The notes below the pieces were generated by a model. That model made no database searches, was not told the DNA's origin, and worked only from the letters and a program-made list of their open reading frames with translations. The position numbers and the translations under genes were made by a program. A stretch of DNA of 64,000 bases from NCBI GenBank assembly GCA_037176885.1, contig JAWWNJ010000001.1:186001-250000 (forward strand), read 5' to 3'. Positions 23,715 to 34,715 of this stretch are shown one piece after another (the stretch's first letter is position 1; every line of letters starts with the position of its first letter). This stretch comes from Favolaschia claudopus. Its lineage: Eukaryota; Basidiomycota; Agaricomycetes; Agaricales; Mycenaceae.

Positions 23715-24263
23715 AGTCACCCGTCATAGTGGCGTCAGAGGAGACGTTGTTGAATCTTGAAACAGCGAGCACCCCATTCTTGAGAGAAATAGGAGAACAA
23801 CCAAACTAGAGTCGAACTTGGCATTCATGAGCGTGCGGTCCAGGTGGAGGATGTTCGTATTTTCGGGCTTCTTACTGGAACCGCGCAATTGCTTGACGCA
23901 GAGTTTTCCATCTTTAGCGGCCAGGAACGGGAAATGAGTGAATTTACAGACGAGGATGCCAGAACGTTACCGCGTCGGGGACTTCGGATGCCTAGATGGA
24001 AGTTTGGAACCATCCGAAAGCCTCTTTTCTACACATATAAAGCTTCGTACCGAGCCCTATAAGGTCGCCAAAGTGTAAGTCTAGAAATCTGCCATAGTGG
24101 AGTCACTTGTCGAGGCGGTAGGCTGGATTTCCAGAGAATGACCGCAAAGGCGGAGAGCAAGCCACGTCGGCAACTCGGCATTTGATGACGAAGCGACGTG
24201 ACTTCGTGACGCGTCACGCCTCTCTTCCTCTCCCTTCACCTCGCAAGCAGCCACGAACGGAAT
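23715..24263. promoter_or_regulatory. Shared promoter of catalase and DJ-1-like genes
   Basis: This 549-base stretch lies between two divergent start codons of stress-related genes. It holds the CGTGACGCGTCACG palindrome near its right end. No gene frame is credible here. Confidence 0.55.
24205..24218. promoter_or_regulatory. 14-base perfect palindrome CGTGACGCGTCACG
   Basis: This perfect inverted repeat lies about 45 bases upstream of the DJ-1-like start codon, with a half-site GACGTGAC just before it. The core TGACGCGTCA resembles bZIP-type sites (TGACGTCA) with two extra bases. A role in joint stress control is inference. Confidence 0.45.
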
Positions 24264-25164
24264 ATGCCTTCAGCAGTAGTCCTTCTCGCCGACGGGACGG
24301 AGGAAATGGAGTTGTATGCTCTGGATTCTCTTCTATTCACGCTTCCAGAATTCCAAACGGAATTTTAGCACGATTACTTTTGACACGCTGGTACGCGCCG
24401 GAGTGAAGTGCTGTTCCGCCTATGTTCCTCCTCAAACCGACGTGAACCCTCCACCATATGCCACTGGATCCCGTGGGATTAGGATCATGTACGATGAAGT
24501 CTTTGATGCGGCGCGATTTTCGCCGGTAAGTCTGGAGGAGCTATTTTTTTACAGTTGAGAATAAGCTGATCATTCACTCGAAGAACTCATATGATGCATT
24601 GATAATTCCCGGTGGAGCCAAGGGTGCGGAAAACCATGTCTAATAGCGCCGGGGTGCAAGATCTTGTTCGAGAATTTCTTGCGCAGGGGAAGATTGTAGG
24701 GATGATTTGCGCTGGTGCGTGTGTACCTTCATGATGCGTCGACTGCGATAATCTAAGTATCGCTCAACGCAACGAATCTACTCAGGAAGTCTCACGGCGC
24801 TCACCTCAAAACTTCCTCGTCAGCCACTTACCTCGCATCCAAGCGTAAAGACGCAACTTGAAAACGGTAAGTTATACATATCTATATATCGAAATTTCAA
24901 CTTCCCTCCCCCACTCACACGCAATACTCGAAAGACTACGACTACTCCGAAGACTCCGTCGTCATATCCAACAAACTGGTGACCAGGTAATGGAAGGAAT
25001 CATCGCGTACATTCAATTCTTGCTGACGCCAAATCACCCACCTCAGCCGCGGCCCAGGCACCGCCTTCCCCTTCGCGCTCACCCTCGTCGAACTCCTCTG
25101 TGGCGCGGAAAAGCGAGACGAAGTCCGCGCGCCGATGGTCTTTCCGTCGGGCACGCCGTTCTGA
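24264..25164 (+). CDS. DJ-1/PfpI-family protein, with one frameshift
   Basis: [17 protein letters not shown] is joined over a short intron to [14 protein letters not shown], then [15 protein letters not shown]. The nucleophile elbow [16 protein letters not shown] carries the conserved Cys, with [14 protein letters not shown] after it. The signature [18 protein letters not shown] precedes the end [10 protein letters not shown]. This is the canonical DJ-1 fold of about 200 residues, with roles in redox stress and glyoxal handling. One extra A in the run at 24630-24633 puts a stop right after KGAENHV. With three A's the frame continues as [15 protein letters not shown]. The neighbouring catalase carries a fold-related C-terminal domain. 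Confidence 0.85.
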
Positions 25165-26518
25165 ATTCTCGCGGTCTGAACTCGGACCTAAAACTTGAAC
25201 CGGCGCTTATCTTCGTCGACCGTCGAACAAAAATAATCTGTACTTACTAACCACTCTGTACGTGTTTTACCTCCCGAAACTAAGAAACTGCGTTGGTTCC
25301 ATAATCCACTCACAGTCTTGACGAGCTTTTTATTCTCCGCTTTCGGTTGTTTTCCTTTTTCAGGGTTGATCCAATTTTGAGTTAGTCCGCGAGGTTTTCT
25401 CGGTCGGTGTGCATAACCGCGCCCGCGATGCAGGAAGACGCAATCGGTTACGATATAGCGCTCATTCAAGGTGACTCAATTGAGCGCCATAACGTCAAGA
25501 GCTCAGAGCAGCAGATAAAAATGTTTGATGCTCGCAGTTATGGTGGACGCTACATTGAGGCCACTTACAAAATCTGTGTTCGGGAGTGAGGACTGATCGC
25601 GATTTGTCTAGTGAAAATAGTTCGACTGTATGTGGAATCGGTACTCCTACGCCTTACCGTTGGGTGAGTGAATCATCCAGCAATAGAACTTGGAAGATGT
25701 GAACCCGAGATGCTAGGAAGATGACAAACTCCGCAACCCGCTCGCACTTTACTCCCTTGCCGCTGTGGGTCAACATATCATCCTTCTTAGATTCCCGCTG
25801 GAATCCACGCCCACGGCATAAAGCCTTTTTCGGTCAATCAGCGTACCACAAGGTACTTATGCAGCACATCTTTGAGAGTTCGAAAGGTCCCAGGTGAGGG
25901 GATGAAGACACGGAACGGCTGCACCGTTTCAAGTACGGGTTTTGAAAACATTGCATCACTCATGTTCATATTGGATTTCTGAAGACTGACAGCCAAAATG
26001 CAGCAAAGATCTATCCCACACTGATACCACGATATGTTGATCACCTGCGGATTTGATTCGGTTAGCGCAAGATACGATCGGATGATATCAGATATGTGTA
26101 AATCCTTCTATCTGAAGACTCAAGAGTGGCGTAAACTGTCTATTTTGAACTTCAATTCAATTTCTTGACAGTCTTCTCAAAAGTTGAACAGACTCATATG
26201 TTCGAAGTTTCAGACTGATAGTTCAGAGTTCTGTGAATCCCGATCTGATGGCGCTCTTCCACCATCTCTTAATAACTCGACACTCCCTTTGCTGTGTCTT
26301 CTTCTTCAAGTTCTTGTCCCCGACATCTTGTTGGTGGTCCCCAGTGAATCCGATGCACTATCTTCATTCCACTTCTTGCTGGCTTGGATATCTTCTTGTT
26401 TTGCCATGCCTCTTCGCAATTGGATACGCCAAATATGTCCCGTTTTTACAGCAGGTGCGTAGGCACATTCAATCACCGAAGAAGATAGAGCACTCATGAA
26501 AAGAGATCATAGGGCTTC
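25165..26518. other. Gene-poor spacer
   Basis: Only short overlapping frames are present and none is recognisable. A hydrophobic frame at 26233-26499 could be an upstream signal-peptide exon of the next gene, but I cannot link it. No repeat ends are seen. Confidence 0.4.
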
Positions 26519-28499
26519 ATGTTTGATTACAATGTCCCCGCACAGCCCGTTCCGATTCCAGTAACAGGTACATTGGCTCTTGCATGATCATATTCTAGTT
26601 TTGTTAATATGACATTTCCCCGCACAGAACAGTGTGAAACAATCCATCTCAAGTGGGGTAGACGTGTGTTTGACATTTTTAAACCCAAATATGGAATGTC
26701 TGAGGCCAACGGTAGAGGGAGCAACGGGACCTAACCCTGTGGCACCATATTCAATGGTTGTCTATACATCGTGCCTAATTTCAAGTATCTGATAAGGTTG
26801 ACATCACTCAAATGCCATCTGGTAGAACATTCGTTACACCTTTCACCATTGCAACAGGCAATGCCACTGCACTCTCATTTGTACGTGGTTTCTTTCTAAT
26901 CTGTTTGTCTTTAACGGGTGATGTGGCTAGGATTGGACGGTACCTTTTGCACCCGGGACTCAGGTGTGTGACTGCAGCAAGCAATTTTTCTGCAGAAAAT
27001 GCTGACACAAACCAATGTGCAGTATCAAATATGCATGGTCTGTCTCTTAGTTCAGCCAGCTGCACAGTAAGGAAGCTCATCCATCATTGGCTGTTCAGTG
27101 GGACAAGAATGGAGTCCCTGGCGGCTGCCAGGCCACATATACTGTTATTCAAAACTCCAAGGTTGCTAGCCCAAAGTGCGTCTTCTTACTTCCCATTTCT
27201 TTATCGCCCCTGAGTGCTCACTAATTAATTTGGCTTTACTATAGTTGTCAAAATATCACCTTTCCAGCTCTGATGGAAGTAGATGCAACTGTTCCCACTG
27301 GACCCATGTCACAGTTTGGGTGGATTGACCAGGTGTGTGCTGCGTGCATGTTTCCTCCTTGCTCTCACGCAAGAAATTAGTGTACAGATCTCTTTGTTAC
27401 ACCGAAATCTGGGAAGCCTCCATTTACACTCACGGTACGTGTTATGCCTTTAATTTGTTTAGCTGTGTTTTGAATCTCTGGTTGCGTTTTTTTGGGCTTG
27501 CAGGTTGCACCTGCCCTACATCCACCATACAACATCACGGTGAATTCGATGACCACCATAGATTGGACAGTTTCTCTGGTGTGTTGGTTTCCTTTCTTAC
27601 ATCTACATGAGTGAAGACATTTGAAATTGATTGTGTTAATCCAGTCATGGGCATCCCCATTCTTCCTTTCTCTTGCAAGCTCCGATGGACAGATGTGGTC
27701 GTATGGTCCATTGCATGCTGGAGGTGGAGGACCAAATGGGTGCTGTGAGTCGTTCTTGTCTTGACTCTGTTTGTATAATTCAACAATACATTCTAGTGGC
27801 ACCAGGATCTATGTATGTCATCAACTGCAAATCAATTATCCACCTAATTCATACTTTCCCTCTGCCCATCACAGTCCATCCTCCAAAGCCCACAGTTTAG
27901 CTGTTGGCGCTGGTGTTGGAGGTGCATTTGGGGCAGCTATTGTTGCTTGTCTCTTATGCTATCTCTATATCCGCTTCTTCGCTCGCAAAACCAACCAAGA
28001 TCATTCTCACATTGAGGCATACAAGTGGACAGGATATAACACCGAAAAGTCACCCAGTGATCAAACAACTTTATCTTGGACAACTGGTGATGATGCCCTC
28101 TCTGGCAACACCAACAATCAGGTGTCCCCTGGCAGTCAAAGCCAACTTGTCTCTCCTAGTGGCATGTCAGAGCGCACGTCTCCTGCCCCAACATTGCAAG
28201 CAAATCGGCGACAACCCTCACACTCATCATCTGTGTGGACTAGACCTACCAGAGCATATGTGCTCCACCACGATGCTGGGCAGGCACCTGTTACCGTTAT
28301 CACAGAGGCAGAGGAAGTGGTGGAACTGCCTCCTGACTACCGAAGTGAGGTTGTGAGAGGTGCTAGGGATCGCTCAACCATGGCAGCCACACCAGGCCCA
28401 GCAAAGAGTAGGATTATGAATGACTCTGCCCAGGATGAACCAGAGCAGACACAGCCTGAAGAAGTAGAGGCATCGACACATACCCTTACCTCTGTGTAG
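26519..28499 (+). CDS. Single-pass membrane glycoprotein of unknown function
   Basis: Short exons encode an extracellular part: MFDYNVPAQPVPIPV, CETIHLKWG, DWTVPFAPGTQ, NCQNITFPALMEVDATVP, PKSGKPPFTLT, ALHPPYNITVNSM, and FFLSLASSDGQMWSYGP, with N-glycosylation sites (NIT, NCT-like). The last exon carries a Gly/Ala-rich helix, AVGAGVGGAFGAAIVACLLC, then YLYIRFFARK and a Ser/Thr/Pro-rich cytosolic tail of about 190 residues ending EASTHTLTSV. The architecture recalls fungal cell-surface sensor-like proteins. I know similar mushroom proteins with PPYTLTVAPALHPP-type segments but no assigned role. The start and any signal peptide are uncertain. Exon borders between 26640 and 27140 are tentative. 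Confidence 0.6.
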
Positions 28500-29698
28500 T
28501 TGGAGGATGATTGTTGGTTGCCATAGCTGTTCTGCATGCTTCCTAGACCATGTCTGTTCTCTATGCTGAGGTTCATTGGGACACCGACGAATCTCCTTGT
28601 AGTTTTGATACCTGTTTGATATTCTCTCTCTAATGCTTGGGCTGTGTCTGGATAAATAGTAAATGTATCGTCATCATCTTACTCAGGAAGGGTTCTCACA
28701 ATTTTTTTCTTTTTTAAGCGCGAACTTCAACTTATGAATGAGAAGAACTTCAACTGAAGAAGCCGATTCAAACACAGTTTACTCAGCACAGGATTTGGAA
28801 ACGGGACCTTCGGAGAATTGGTCTCAGATATTCATCTGAGTGCCCTCCGATTTGTCTTCTCAGAATATATAAACGCAAATTCAACCGAATCTCACGTGCC
28901 ATTTCAACCGAATCTCACGTGTCATCATAGTCAGTGATCGTGGGAAACCTGCGGCTCCTGTTCCTTCCTTGGCGTCAACTATCACCCTGCACCGTGCCCT
29001 TTCCGCTGCCTCTACCACAACGAAGGGGATTCTGTTGGTCCTCTGCCGCTGTTCACCATCGAATTCACGGCTCATTGTCTAGGTGCCCTTAGATCAAGTC
29101 TACTGCCCGCAATCCCGTACACAAAAGTGACGAAACCGGGACTGCCCGATCGAAGATCCTTTCTTGATCCTTTCGCTTCATTTCTTCGAAGATCCCGAAC
29201 GCCCCAGTGCCCCGCGGGGTACCTCTCCGTCGATCGTTTCCAACTTCTCTTGTTGCTCGTTCAATCAACCGTCAACGAGAAAACACAAAGATTCAAAAAA
29301 AAAAATCAGAGTGGCATCTGCTGCGAGCCTTCAGCGCCTCAGTCCATGCAACCCAGAAGAGAACCACTCGAAACGCCGACAAACCGACCAAAAGGCAAGT
29401 CGGAAGGGCTGGAAATCACGACGCCCACACGGAACAATTGATTGACAGATCCACCTTATCTGACTGTTTCAATCCATTTCAGGTCCTCCAGTTAAAATAT
29501 CTTCGAGAGTCTCGACGAAGTCTTGAGTGTACATTAATATTGGCGCTTTGACTATGAAAGGTCGACGCATAGCCTACCCAAAGGTTCGGAATCGTCTTCA
29601 AGAATCATTCCTGCGACGCCGACATCCATCCCAAAATCCGGTTTGATGTCTATGATCTCTCGCCACGCGGCGTGTTGGCCAGGCTACCAAGCCGATCG
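28500..29698. other. Gene-free stretch with promoter-like signals
   Basis: This 1.2-kb region has no credible protein. It contains a TATATAAA at 28866-28873, directly followed by two exact 19-base repeats (see the repeat entry). Whether these drive an unannotated transcript is unknown. Confidence 0.4.
28880..28921. repeat. Two 19-base direct repeats each with a CACGTG core
   Basis: TTCAACCGAATCTCACGTG occurs exactly twice (28880-28898 and 28903-28921), spaced by four bases, giving a 23-base period. Each copy ends in the E-box core CACGTG. A TATATAAA lies seven bases to the left. Confidence 0.7.
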
Positions 29699-29707
29699 TA
29701 TATAAAT
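29699..29707 (+). promoter_or_regulatory. TATA box of the lipase gene
   Basis: TATATAAAT lies about 200 bases upstream of the lipase start. It is followed by long pyrimidine-rich tracts, common before highly expressed fungal genes. Confidence 0.5.
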
Positions 29708-29910
29708 TTCCCTCACACGACCAACGGACTCTCTCCCTTTCCCTCCCCGCTTCACCGCTGCCCGGTCCCTTTCTCTTTCTTTCTTCCTTCTTCATTCGTT
29801 TTTTGCCCTTCACCTTCTCCCTGGCAGCGCCATTTTAGTACTTGCCCTTCCCTACACCCTCTCCTTTTTCTTAATCAACCAACCACTCAATCCCTCCAAA
29901 CCAACCTACA

Positions 29911-31546
29911 ATGCGCGCCTTCCTTGCCCTCCTCCCCCTCCTCCCCTCCGTCCTCTCGCTCCCCACCCCGAAACCCCTCTTCGGAATCGACCTCTCTTCC
30001 ATTGGCGACAAAATCTCCTCCGCCGTCGGCCTTGGTCCCTCCACTTCGGATGATTCTTCCTCGGACAAGCCCACACCGGTATCGACTGACGACATTACGA
30101 AGAATCTTGTCCGTCCGGCTCAGTTCTCGCGGGTTGCGTATTGCCCGAGCGAGCAGATCACGGCGTGGAAGTGCGGGAAGCCGTGTGAGGAGTTGAAGGG
30201 GATTAAGTTTTTGCAGTCTGGTGGTGGTGAGTCCGCGTTACTGCTCTGGTCTTCGAATTCATGAAGCTCATGAGCTCTCGATAGATGCGGGTCTCGTGCC
30301 GCTCTGTACGTTCATCCTCGGCTCTAATTACAAAATGAATTCACTTATGTATGATTCCAGACTTCATTGCACACGACACTCAGGAAGAGACTCTCGTCGT
30401 AGCACACGAGGGAACCGATCCCTTCAAATTGTCAGTCCTCATCCCCCCCCTCGTCGCAGCATATGCGCTAACTCCTGGTCATTCGCTCCAGCCTCTCCAT
30501 CATCAACGACGCGAAATTCAAGCTCGTCGCCCTCAACGCCTCTCGTTTCCCCGAAGCCGCAGGCAGTACGTCCTGTTCTCTCTCCTCCTCCTGCTCACAC
30601 CGCTCCCGTGAATGCGCGACTAACAACGATGCTTTCTTTCTTTACCCTCACAGCCGACATCCAAGTACACGACGGCTTCCAAGAGACGTTCGAGCGTACC
30701 GCAGACGGTCTTCTTTCGGGTGTCAAGGCTGGCCTCGCCAGCACGGGTGTGAAGAAGGTCTTGGTTACGGGACACAGTCTCGGTGCGTCATGCCTTCGTC
30801 GTTCCCCTCCCCATTCCGCTCGGTCCACTCATTCAGTGTGCGCGCAGGCGCTGCCTTGGCCTCCATGACCGGCGCCCTCATCAAAGACAACGTCGGGTCC
30901 GATGTCGACGTTACTGTGACGACCTTTGGGATGCCGCGTGGTGGTAACAAGGCCTGGGCTGATTTCCTTGATAGCAAGGTGCGTTGTTGGCTCGGCTCAG
31001 CTCGCTGGTTTTTCTCCACTCGCTTTACTCCCTCCTCATTCCCCGCGTTCCTCCACCTTTGCTTCTCGCTCTCTTCGACATACAACTTAATATATCTATC
31101 CGCAATGTAGCTCGGCCTCACCTTCGTAACCAACAAACACGACCCCGTCCCCATCGTCCCCCCCAAGTCGCTCGGATTCCAGCACTCCAGGTACGTTCTC
31201 TCCCCTTTCCCTTTGTCCTTCCTCCCCTCCCCTTTTCAAATTCATCCGCTGACGCTTCGTTGTTGCGTGTAGCGGAGAAATCCACATCAACGGCGACCAG
31301 AAGGACCTCGTCGCGTGCGAGGGCCAGGACAACATCAACTGCTCCACCGGCAACAGCTTGATCAACTTCAATGTCGTGAACCATCTTGGTGAGTCGCTTC
31401 TTTCGTTCTCCTCTGGTTTACATGCTACATACCTTCATGCGCACGACTAACGCACCACTCAAGGCCCATACTTCAACGATATCACATTCGGCAGCCCCGA
31501 ATGCGCTGATTTCTCGGTTATCGGTGCTGTTGCGGGGAATTTCTGA
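29911..31546 (+). CDS. Secreted class 3 lipase (alpha/beta hydrolase)
   Basis: A signal peptide (MRAFLALLPLLPSVLSLPTP) is followed by a low-complexity linker and VRPAQFSRVAYCPSEQITAWKC. The core splices as FIAHDTQEETLVVAHEGTDP, VHDGFQETFERTADGLL and VLVTGHSLGAALASM, where GHSLG holds the catalytic Ser. TTFGMPRGGNKAWADF, FVTNKHDPVPIVPP (catalytic Asp) and GFQHSSGEIHI follow, then VVNHLGPYFNDITFGSPEC, which is likely to carry the catalytic His. About 300 residues and seven introns fit the Rhizomucor-type extracellular lipase/feruloyl esterase family. Paired cysteines suggest disulfides. It should act on lipids or esters outside the cell. No break is seen. Confidence 0.9.
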
Positions 31547-32239
31547 GAGCGTACGAACCAGAGACACAGAAAGGGAAGACAGATTTATGGCGGTCAAGTA
31601 CAACGGTATTGTATAGTCGGTGTAATGGGAATTAGCGATGGGTTGAATTTTTCATATTTCACTTTCGAACAGTTTCTTGGGAATTCAACGCCCGCGCAGT
31701 GAAACCTGATCCGCCACGTCGGGTCTTCTGAGAGCCCCAGAGAAAACATCGTCAAACCCGCCGTTTTAATCTTCCCTTCTTTGCAACCCTCCGCATTGCC
31801 TTCATCTTGCAGATAATTAACTTGATTGACCGAGTCCCCGCTGACTTAGAACAGGACCTCCTGTGTACGTATAATTCATGTTCTAATGCTGGACCCGGGG
31901 TGTTGAACTGCAGAATGCCCAACCTTGGTATTAGCACTCGAACGACTTCTACTGGATTGTCTTGGGTGTCAGTTTTGTTCGGATGTTCAATCAAGATACA
32001 GAATCATGCGGCGCTCCTTGTCAGTATACTTTCCTCGTTCGGAAACGATTATCAATCGACGATATCTCCATCCTCGATATCGGCGACCTCCATCTAATAT
32101 GGGTACTTCAATGACAGCAACCTTGCTTGCGGCATCGAACGAATTCCGAAAACGGAGGATGCCTTTATACCATAATCATAGGTACGGAAAACTCAGTTGA
32201 ACTAATATCAAAGCAAAGCAAAATCATGTACCAATGCCG
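31547..32239. other. Gene-free spacer
   Basis: This follows the lipase stop codon. Short frames only; nothing recognisable and no repeat ends. Confidence 0.45.
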
Positions 32240-32622
32240 ATTCATCTACCGCACATAGAGGAACATACACTGCCCAAATCAAATCTCGTCTCCCACATTC
32301 TCAAACTAGTACTCCCCAACCTCCAACGACGAATCCTTCGCTTCGCCGGCGACTGGTGTGGAAATTCGCGAATTGCAACAAGGGTGGTCGGATTGGATTC
32401 GTCTTGTAGCCCCATCTGAATTGCAAATTTATGAGTAGAAATTCGAATTGAGTACGAAGACGGAGGCAGAGACAGAGGAAAGCGGATAAAGAAGAAGAAG
32501 AACTCACGGAGGTATACGTACTGAACGGCTTGTACCCCCAGAGGAAACGCGTTCCGCCGGGGGTATGCATGCATATGAAGCTCGAGCTCAAGTTCGCCAA
32601 TGCCAAGCAGCCAACCGCTCAT
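32240..32622 (-). pseudogene. Decayed DUF6593-like copy
   Basis: A minus-strand stretch, read over a probable intron, gives GGTRFLWGYKPFST then MGLQDESNPTTLVA. These resemble HEFRCRYKPFGTT and MELQNEPSTVVANF of the intact gene at 35406. Beyond this, another frame gives AKDSSLEVGEY, a stop, FENVGDEI, a stop, and FLYVR, resembling TKDASLELSEEF and VDEILVAFLYVQ. Two stops and frame jumps mean it cannot make the full domain. The N-terminal half was not found. The similarity was judged by eye. Confidence 0.45.
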
Positions 32623-33734
32623 TTTTCAAGATATTGCAGTGAAATACAACAGAAGCGTCGGGAGAGGAAAAAAGATGCAAAGCAGGAAACGGGAAAGGAT
32701 TGAAGATTACGAGTCGAAATGAAAGAAAACCAAGCCCCGAACACCCAAAATCTACCGTATCTGTTTGAACTGCAAACTCAGCGCTCAGCCGCGGCAGAAG
32801 ATTTTTGCGCGATGTTGGCTCTGAGGCTTCCGGCCCTCAGCGTTTCACGTCTTTTCGATGAAGGTTTGAGAGTGAATTACTTGAACTTCGCACCCCGCGG
32901 CCCTTGCCGGATACAGTCATACAGTAGACAGTCTGACTCGGGGGCAAAAATCAAGACCAAGGGAAAAAAAAAGTGACCTTGAACATATACAGTGCATTAA
33001 GGGGGAATGAACCCCCGGCGGGTCGAACGATAGGCTTTCCACGAAATATGGCAACGACCCAGGTTACCACTACCCCATTAATGCCGGTGTCTCAATGGGA
33101 ACCTGGCTTGACCAGTGACCCTAATCGCTCCGATATCGGTCCTTTGTTGGACACTATTTCCCGGATTTCTTCACCGTATATTACTCAGGGAGCGGCAGAG
33201 ATACACGCAGGTGGAATTGGTATATATGGCTAACGGCGAGTCGCTACCGAGGTGGATGAGAAGAAAAGAGACAACGGGGACGGAAGTTGCCGTCCCGAGC
33301 CGTTGCGGTCGGGTTGTAGTTGTTTGTTTTTGAGGCTCTCACGTCCTTTGCAGTGTGCTCTCCTCCAACCACCATGTCGACGCCGCGACGGTGATGGATC
33401 TTCCGCGATAAGTACCGGAGCTCTGCTATGCTCGAGATAACCCTCAAATGTGGACGTCGCTCTCCCTCGAAATCGAATGTACCATTGCGGGTCTAAATTT
33501 TCTGGCGAACTCATTCAAATAAAATCGGTGGAAATTCTGGGCCAATGAAGCGGTAGAATAGTCTTGCTGAGGTGCGTTGAACTGCTCAGCTCAAAACTAA
33601 GCACATCGTTCAATCTCTTCTCGCACTTCTCTTCCAGCGTCTGTGTCATGTGTCCTCCCGGCAAAACTCTCAGCCCGGGACGCTCTTCCGTCCTCTGAGT
33701 CTCCCTCCTTCACACCACCACCACCACGACGACG
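32623..33734. other. Intergenic stretch
   Basis: No credible gene. The last 130 bases before the next start are CT-rich and then CACCACCACCACGACGACGA-like, as in fungal leaders. Confidence 0.4.
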
Positions 33735-34715
33735 ATGACCCGCCACATCCTCATCACCGGCGCCGCCGGCTTCGTCGCCCAACAACTCACCTCTGCCCTC
33801 CTCGCCGCCGCCCCCGACTACCACCTCACCCTCACCGACATCGTCTCCCCCTCCTCACCCGACCCCTCCCGCACCACCTCCATACAAGCCGACCTCACCG
33901 ACCCCGCCGAAGTCGCCTCCCTCCTCTCCTCCCAAGCCCCCTGGCACGCCATCTACGCTTTGCACGGCGTCATGTCCTCCACGAGCGAATCCCACCTCGA
34001 GCTCGGCTACAAAGTCAACCTCGACGCCCACCGCCACATCTACGACTACCTCCTTGCCCACCCCTCTCCCTCCCCGAAGGTGAAAGTGATCTTCACCTCC
34101 TCCTGCGCGATCTACGGCCCGCCCTCCACCGCCGGCCCCACGCGCACCTTCACCGAACACACCCTCCCGCTCCCGCAGACGTCCTACGGCACGCAAAAAC
34201 TCATGATCGAGGCGCTCCTCACAGATTACACCCGCCGCGGCATCCTCGACGCACGCATCGCGCGCCTCCCCTCCGTCGTCGTCCGTGCCGGCGCGCCCAC
34301 CGGCGCCGCTTCCAGCTGGATGAGCGGCATCCTCCGCGAGCCATTGAACGGCCAACCCAGCATCCTCCCCGTCGATAAGAATCTGGACGTGTGGCTCTGC
34401 TCCCCGGGCACGGTCGTACACAACCTCATCCTACTGAAAGACATCCCGGAGGAAAAGTTTCAGAAGTATTTGAGCCGCGCGGTGAATCTCCCGGGGATCA
34501 CGGTGGGGGTGAAGGAGATGCTGGATGTGCTGGAGGAGGTCGGGGGGAAGGAGGCGAGAGGGTTGGTGAGGGAGGAGGTGGATGAAAAGACGGAGAAGAT
34601 TTGTTTGGGTTGGCCTGAGAGGTTTGATACGAGTAGGGCAAGGGAGTTGGGGTTGAGGGAGGATGTGGGGCTGTTGGAGGGGGTGAGGGCGTATAAGGCG
34701 TCGCTGGGGAAGTAG
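33735..34715 (+). CDS. NAD-dependent epimerase/dehydratase, D-erythronate dehydrogenase-like
   Basis: One intronless frame of 326 residues. The Rossmann fingerprint is HILITGAAGFVAQQL, with Ala where the third Gly is usual. It is followed by LTDIVSP (Asp likely binds the NAD ribose), ALHGVMSS, NLDAHRHIYDYL, VIFTSSCAIYG and the catalytic YGTQK (Y-x3-K). RLPSVVVRAGAPTGAASSWMSGILREPL is split by no intron and is characteristic of the DenD branch of extended SDRs, known to oxidise four-carbon sugar acids. The C-terminus carries substrate-side helices ending YKASLGK. Codon third positions in the first two thirds are almost all C, and the gene lacks introns in an intron-rich neighbourhood, so horizontal or retro-origin is possible. 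Substrate is inferred from family resemblance only. Confidence 0.82.
   Translation: MTRHILITGAAGFVAQQLTSALLAAAPDYHLTLTDIVSPSSPDPSRTTSIQADLTDPAEVASLLSSQAPWHAIYALHGVMSSTSESHLELGYKVNLDAHRHIYDYLLAHPSPSPKVKVIFTSSCAIYGPPSTAGPTRTFTEHTLPLPQTSYGTQKLMIEALLTDYTRRGILDARIARLPSVVVRAGAPTGAASSWMSGILREPLNGQPSILPVDKNLDVWLCSPGTVVHNLILLKDIPEEKFQKYLSRAVNLPGITVGVKEMLDVLEEVGGKEARGLVREEVDEKTEKICLGWPERFDTSRARELGLREDVGLLEGVRAYKASLGK

Noticed and set aside
4050..25164. A single biosynthetic cluster linking decarboxylase, MFS, OPT, GH71 and catalase
   Set aside because: No backbone enzyme (PKS, NRPS or terpene synthase) and no pathway regulator is seen among them; the grouping is probably incidental.
29127..29551. Protein-coding gene in overlapping plus-strand frames
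   Set aside because: Three frames overlap, composition is random-like, no domain or plausible exon chain.
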